From JAGNNV01 sp031392925 (GTDB lineage Bacteria > Acidobacteriota > Vicinamibacteria > Fen-336 > JAGNNV01): a stretch of DNA of 15,585 nucleotides. Position numbers and translations under genes: made by a program. Positions 13,972 to 15,585 of the stretch are shown here, piece by piece. The notes below the pieces were generated by a model that saw only the letters and a program-made list of their open reading frames with translations, was not told where the DNA came from and did no database searches. The stretch's first letter is position 1. Each line of letters starts with the position of its first letter. The stretch spans positions 1 through 15,585 of the forward strand of contig JANMVV010000216.1 of assembly GCA_031392925.1 (NCBI GenBank), in the 5' to 3' direction.

Positions 13972-15276
13972 TTACCTCGCGATGAAAGAGTGAAGAACTC
14001 CGAGCAGCGCGCCCACGGAGAGAACGACACCCAGACTCAACCGTGCGCGCAAACCGACAAGCGCCGCGGCCAGGATCAGAAGCGCCATCGGATCGAAGCG
14101 GTTCACCGCCCCCCGCGGGAAAAGAACGGCGACGCTCAAATCGACGCCCAGGCTCGCGATCGCGCCGGTGGCCGCGGCCATGATGGCCGCGAGTCCCCCA
14201 CCGAGCCTCGGAATGGACGTGATCCGCTCCACGTACGGAGCGCCCAGGAGAACCAGGGTCAGACTGGGAAGGAACGTCGCGTAGGTCGTCAGCAGCGCGC
14301 CCAGTGTGCCGGCCCCCCCGCGAGACCACCCGCCGGGCGAGTTCCATCCCGCCATGAAGCCGACGTATTCGAGCACGATGATCAACGGACCCGGCGTGGT
14401 TTCAGCGAGAGCCAGGCCGTCCATCATCTCCACGCGCGAAAGCCAGTGAAACTTCGACACCGCCGCCGTGGTCACATAGCCAAGGACGGCGTAGGCGCCG
14501 CCGAAAGTGACGAGCGCCGCCTGGATGAAGAACGCGTACACATCGCGGAAGAAAGAAGCGGCCTCGCCGGCGGACCCGAGCGCGAGCCAGGGAACCAGGC
14601 CGAGGCCGACGCCAACGGTCAGGACCCGCGCCAGGCGAACCGCCTCGCTCTTCCAGCGGGAAGGCGAGCGCGCTTCAACCGGCGCCTCTGACCCAGGCCG
14701 GAAGACCGGCAGAATCACCCCCAGGGTCCCGGCTGCCGCGATGATCCACGGAAACGGAACGCGAAAGACGAGAGCCAGAAGGAACGCCAGCAGAGCCACG
14801 ACCTTGCGCCCTCTCGAGGTGATCCGCTTCGCCACCATTCCAAGAACGGCATCCACGACGATGGCCGCGACCACCGGACGCAAACCGTACAACACACTCG
14901 CCACCAGCTTCAGATCGCCGTGAGCCGCGCGCAGGTAGGAAAGGATGAGCAGCAGAATCGCCGCGGGCAGAAAGAAGAGGATGCCCGAAGCCAGGCCGCC
15001 GCGAATTCCGTGGAGCGACCAACCGATGTAGGTCGCGAGCTGCTGGGCCTCGGGACCGGGCAGGAAGGTGCAAAAGGAGAGAGCGCTCGCAAACCGCTTC
15101 TCCTCGATCCACCGCCGGTGCTCGACCACCTCGCGATGGAGCAGCGCGATCTGCCCCGCCGGCCCGCCGAAGGAGATGAAGCCGATTTTCAACCAGACGA
15201 GAAGGGCCTCACCAAAGGAAGGACGCGCGGTCTCGAGGGACCGGGTTTCGCACGGCGAAGAACTGGACGCATCCAT
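13972..15276 (-). CDS. chrA: Chromate-type (CHR family) two-domain transporter
   Basis: A 434-residue inner-membrane protein with two homologous CHR halves. The first half has ISFGGPAGQIALLHRE (34-49) and LPGPEAQQLATYIGW (72-86); the second has VTFGGAYAVLGYV (256-268) and ETTPGPLIIVLEYVGF (292-307). The FGG and PGP motifs in each half are diagnostic of the long-chain ChrA family, which exports chromate in studied cases by coupling to the proton motive force; the loop between halves (about 190-212) is cytosolic and charged. Many homologs are annotated by similarity only and may carry other oxyanions. The ATG at 15276 has CAGGAG with 6-base spacing. A sigma70-like promoter lies upstream. The coupled cyclodeaminase-family gene is not a usual chromate-resistance partner, and no chrB-type regulator is visible. 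Confidence 0.88.
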   Translation of the reverse strand: MDASSSSPCETRSLETARPSFGEALLVWLKIGFISFGGPAGQIALLHREVVEHRRWIEEKRFASALSFCTFLPGPEAQQLATYIGWSLHGIRGGLASGILFFLPAAILLLILSYLRAAHGDLKLVASVLYGLRPVVAAIVVDAVLGMVAKRITSRGRKVVALLAFLLALVFRVPFPWIIAAAGTLGVILPVFRPGSEAPVEARSPSRWKSEAVRLARVLTVGVGLGLVPWLALGSAGEAASFFRDVYAFFIQAALVTFGGAYAVLGYVTTAAVSKFHWLSRVEMMDGLALAETTPGPLIIVLEYVGFMAGWNSPGGWSRGGAGTLGALLTTYATFLPSLTLVLLGAPYVERITSIPRLGGGLAAIMAAATGAIASLGVDLSVAVLFPRGAVNRFDPMALLILAAALVGLRARLSLGVVLSVGALLGVLHSFIAR

Positions 15277-15314
15277 GGCGCACTCCTGAAACAGAGGTCG
15301 AGCCGCAGAACTTG

Positions 15315-15328
15315 GACGCGTCCGCGTC
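15315..15328. promoter_or_regulatory. Inverted repeat in the chrA leader, possible operator
   Basis: GACGCG and CGCGTC flank a TC, overlapping the perfect 10-base palindrome GGACGCGTCC at 15314-15323. The site lies between the predicted transcript start and the chrA ribosome-binding site, where a repressor could act. Short GC palindromes arise often by chance in such DNA. Confidence 0.25.
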
Positions 15329-15362
15329 TATCGGCGGGGAGCCTGCGTATCCCCGTAAGAGA

Positions 15363-15392
15363 ACTGTAGGCAGCCGAGGGCCGCCATGTCAA
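15363..15392 (-). promoter_or_regulatory. Sigma70-like promoter for the chrA-cyclodeaminase unit
   Basis: On the minus strand a perfect -35 TTGACA (15387-15392) is followed after 18 bases by TACAGT (15363-15368), a 4 of 6 match to the -10 consensus. Transcription would start near 15355 and give a leader of about 80 bases before chrA. It is the best promoter match in the window. Confidence 0.6.
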
Positions 15393-15397
15393 GGGCG

Positions 15398-15411
15398 CCC
15401 GCCGCCGCGGG
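15398..15411 (-). terminator. GC hairpin just after the DUF3500 stop
   Basis: CCCGC and GCGGG form a 5-bp stem with a 4-base loop directly after the stop codon of the right-edge gene and before the chrA -35 box. No T-run follows; it may end the upstream transcript only weakly. Confidence 0.3.
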
Positions 15412-15585
15412 TCAGTGCGGGTGCTGGAGGTAATGCATCCGCAGCAGATCCTTGCCGTAGTCGTTCCCGTTCGGGGTGCGGACCACGGTGTGGACGTGCT
15501 CGATATTCGGAATCTTCGGATCGGCGAGGTGACGCAGGGACGCGGGAAGCTGGTGGTCGAACTCGATGAGGATCACCGGCGAATG
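15412..15585 (-). CDS. DUF3500 protein, C-terminal fragment
   Basis: The last 57 residues of a gene cut by the right edge. They read HSPVILIEFDHQLP ... IEHVHTVVRTPNGNDYGKDL ... YLQHPH. The string IEFDHQ, then HVHTVVRTPNGNDYG and DLLRMHY are typical of the C-terminus of DUF3500 proteins, often secreted and of unknown biochemical function. The stop TGA lies 135 bases before the chrA start on the same strand, and a separate promoter for chrA lies in the gap, so they need not form one operon. Signal peptide and remaining domains are outside the window. Confidence 0.75.
   Translation of the reverse strand, partial: HSPVILIEFDHQLPASLRHLADPKIPNIEHVHTVVRTPNGNDYGKDLLRMHYLQHPH

Noticed and set aside
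13970..14347. N-terminal extension of the cyclodeaminase-family frame into the transporter gene
   Set aside because: Family proteins begin near the ATG at 13969, which has a good ribosome-binding site; the extension is an out-of-frame reading of chrA.

Overview
The window is a GC-rich, densely packed bacterial segment with no rRNA, tRNA, insertion sequence or CRISPR array. The very large Oar-type TonB-dependent receptor (N-terminal carboxypeptidase-regulatory-like domain), the sulfatase-like lipoprotein ending in an LRALGYVG-type tail, and the mix of secreted enzymes suggest an Acidobacteriota-like or related soil or sediment Gram-negative. That assignment is inference from gene content; no marker gene is present.

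Layout, left to right. (1) 1-710, plus: 3' part of a mycothiol-type maleylpyruvate isomerase / DinB-like protein cut by the left edge. (2) 758-5848, minus: a 1087-residue TonB-dependent receptor followed by a sulfatase-like lipoprotein that has Thr where sulfatases carry the formylglycine precursor Cys or Ser. (3) 5974-7154, plus, divergent from the receptor: a small protein ending in Cys-Cys and an overlapping or abutting ArsA/Get3-type ATPase that itself ends in Cys. (4) 7156-11684, minus: DUF421 membrane protein, APC-family amino-acid permease and ACMSD-like amidohydrolase, joined by two ATGA stop/start overlaps, then a divergent GH31-like lipoprotein 37 bases downstream. (5) 11830-12705, minus: a secreted protein of unknown function with two apparent dimeric alpha/beta-barrel-like halves. 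(6) 12837-12960: a non-coding block of imperfect tandem hairpin repeats of REP-like type. (7) 12968-15276, minus: an ornithine cyclodeaminase/mu-crystallin family enzyme 2 bases behind a two-domain ChrA-type transporter, with a good sigma70-like promoter upstream. (8) 15412-15585, minus: the C-terminal end of a DUF3500 protein cut by the right edge.

How the parts may work together. The receptor and sulfatase-like protein could capture and process an outer-membrane substrate. The DUF421-permease-amidohydrolase set looks like an uptake-and-catabolism operon for an amino acid or aromatic compound. The Cys-Cys protein plus ArsA-type ATPase is the best candidate here for a poorly described system: a paired nucleotide-driven module with exposed C-terminal cysteines, possibly for metal handling or for targeting of proteins. 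Nothing in the window looks clearly foreign in base composition; the repeat block is the only sign of past element activity.
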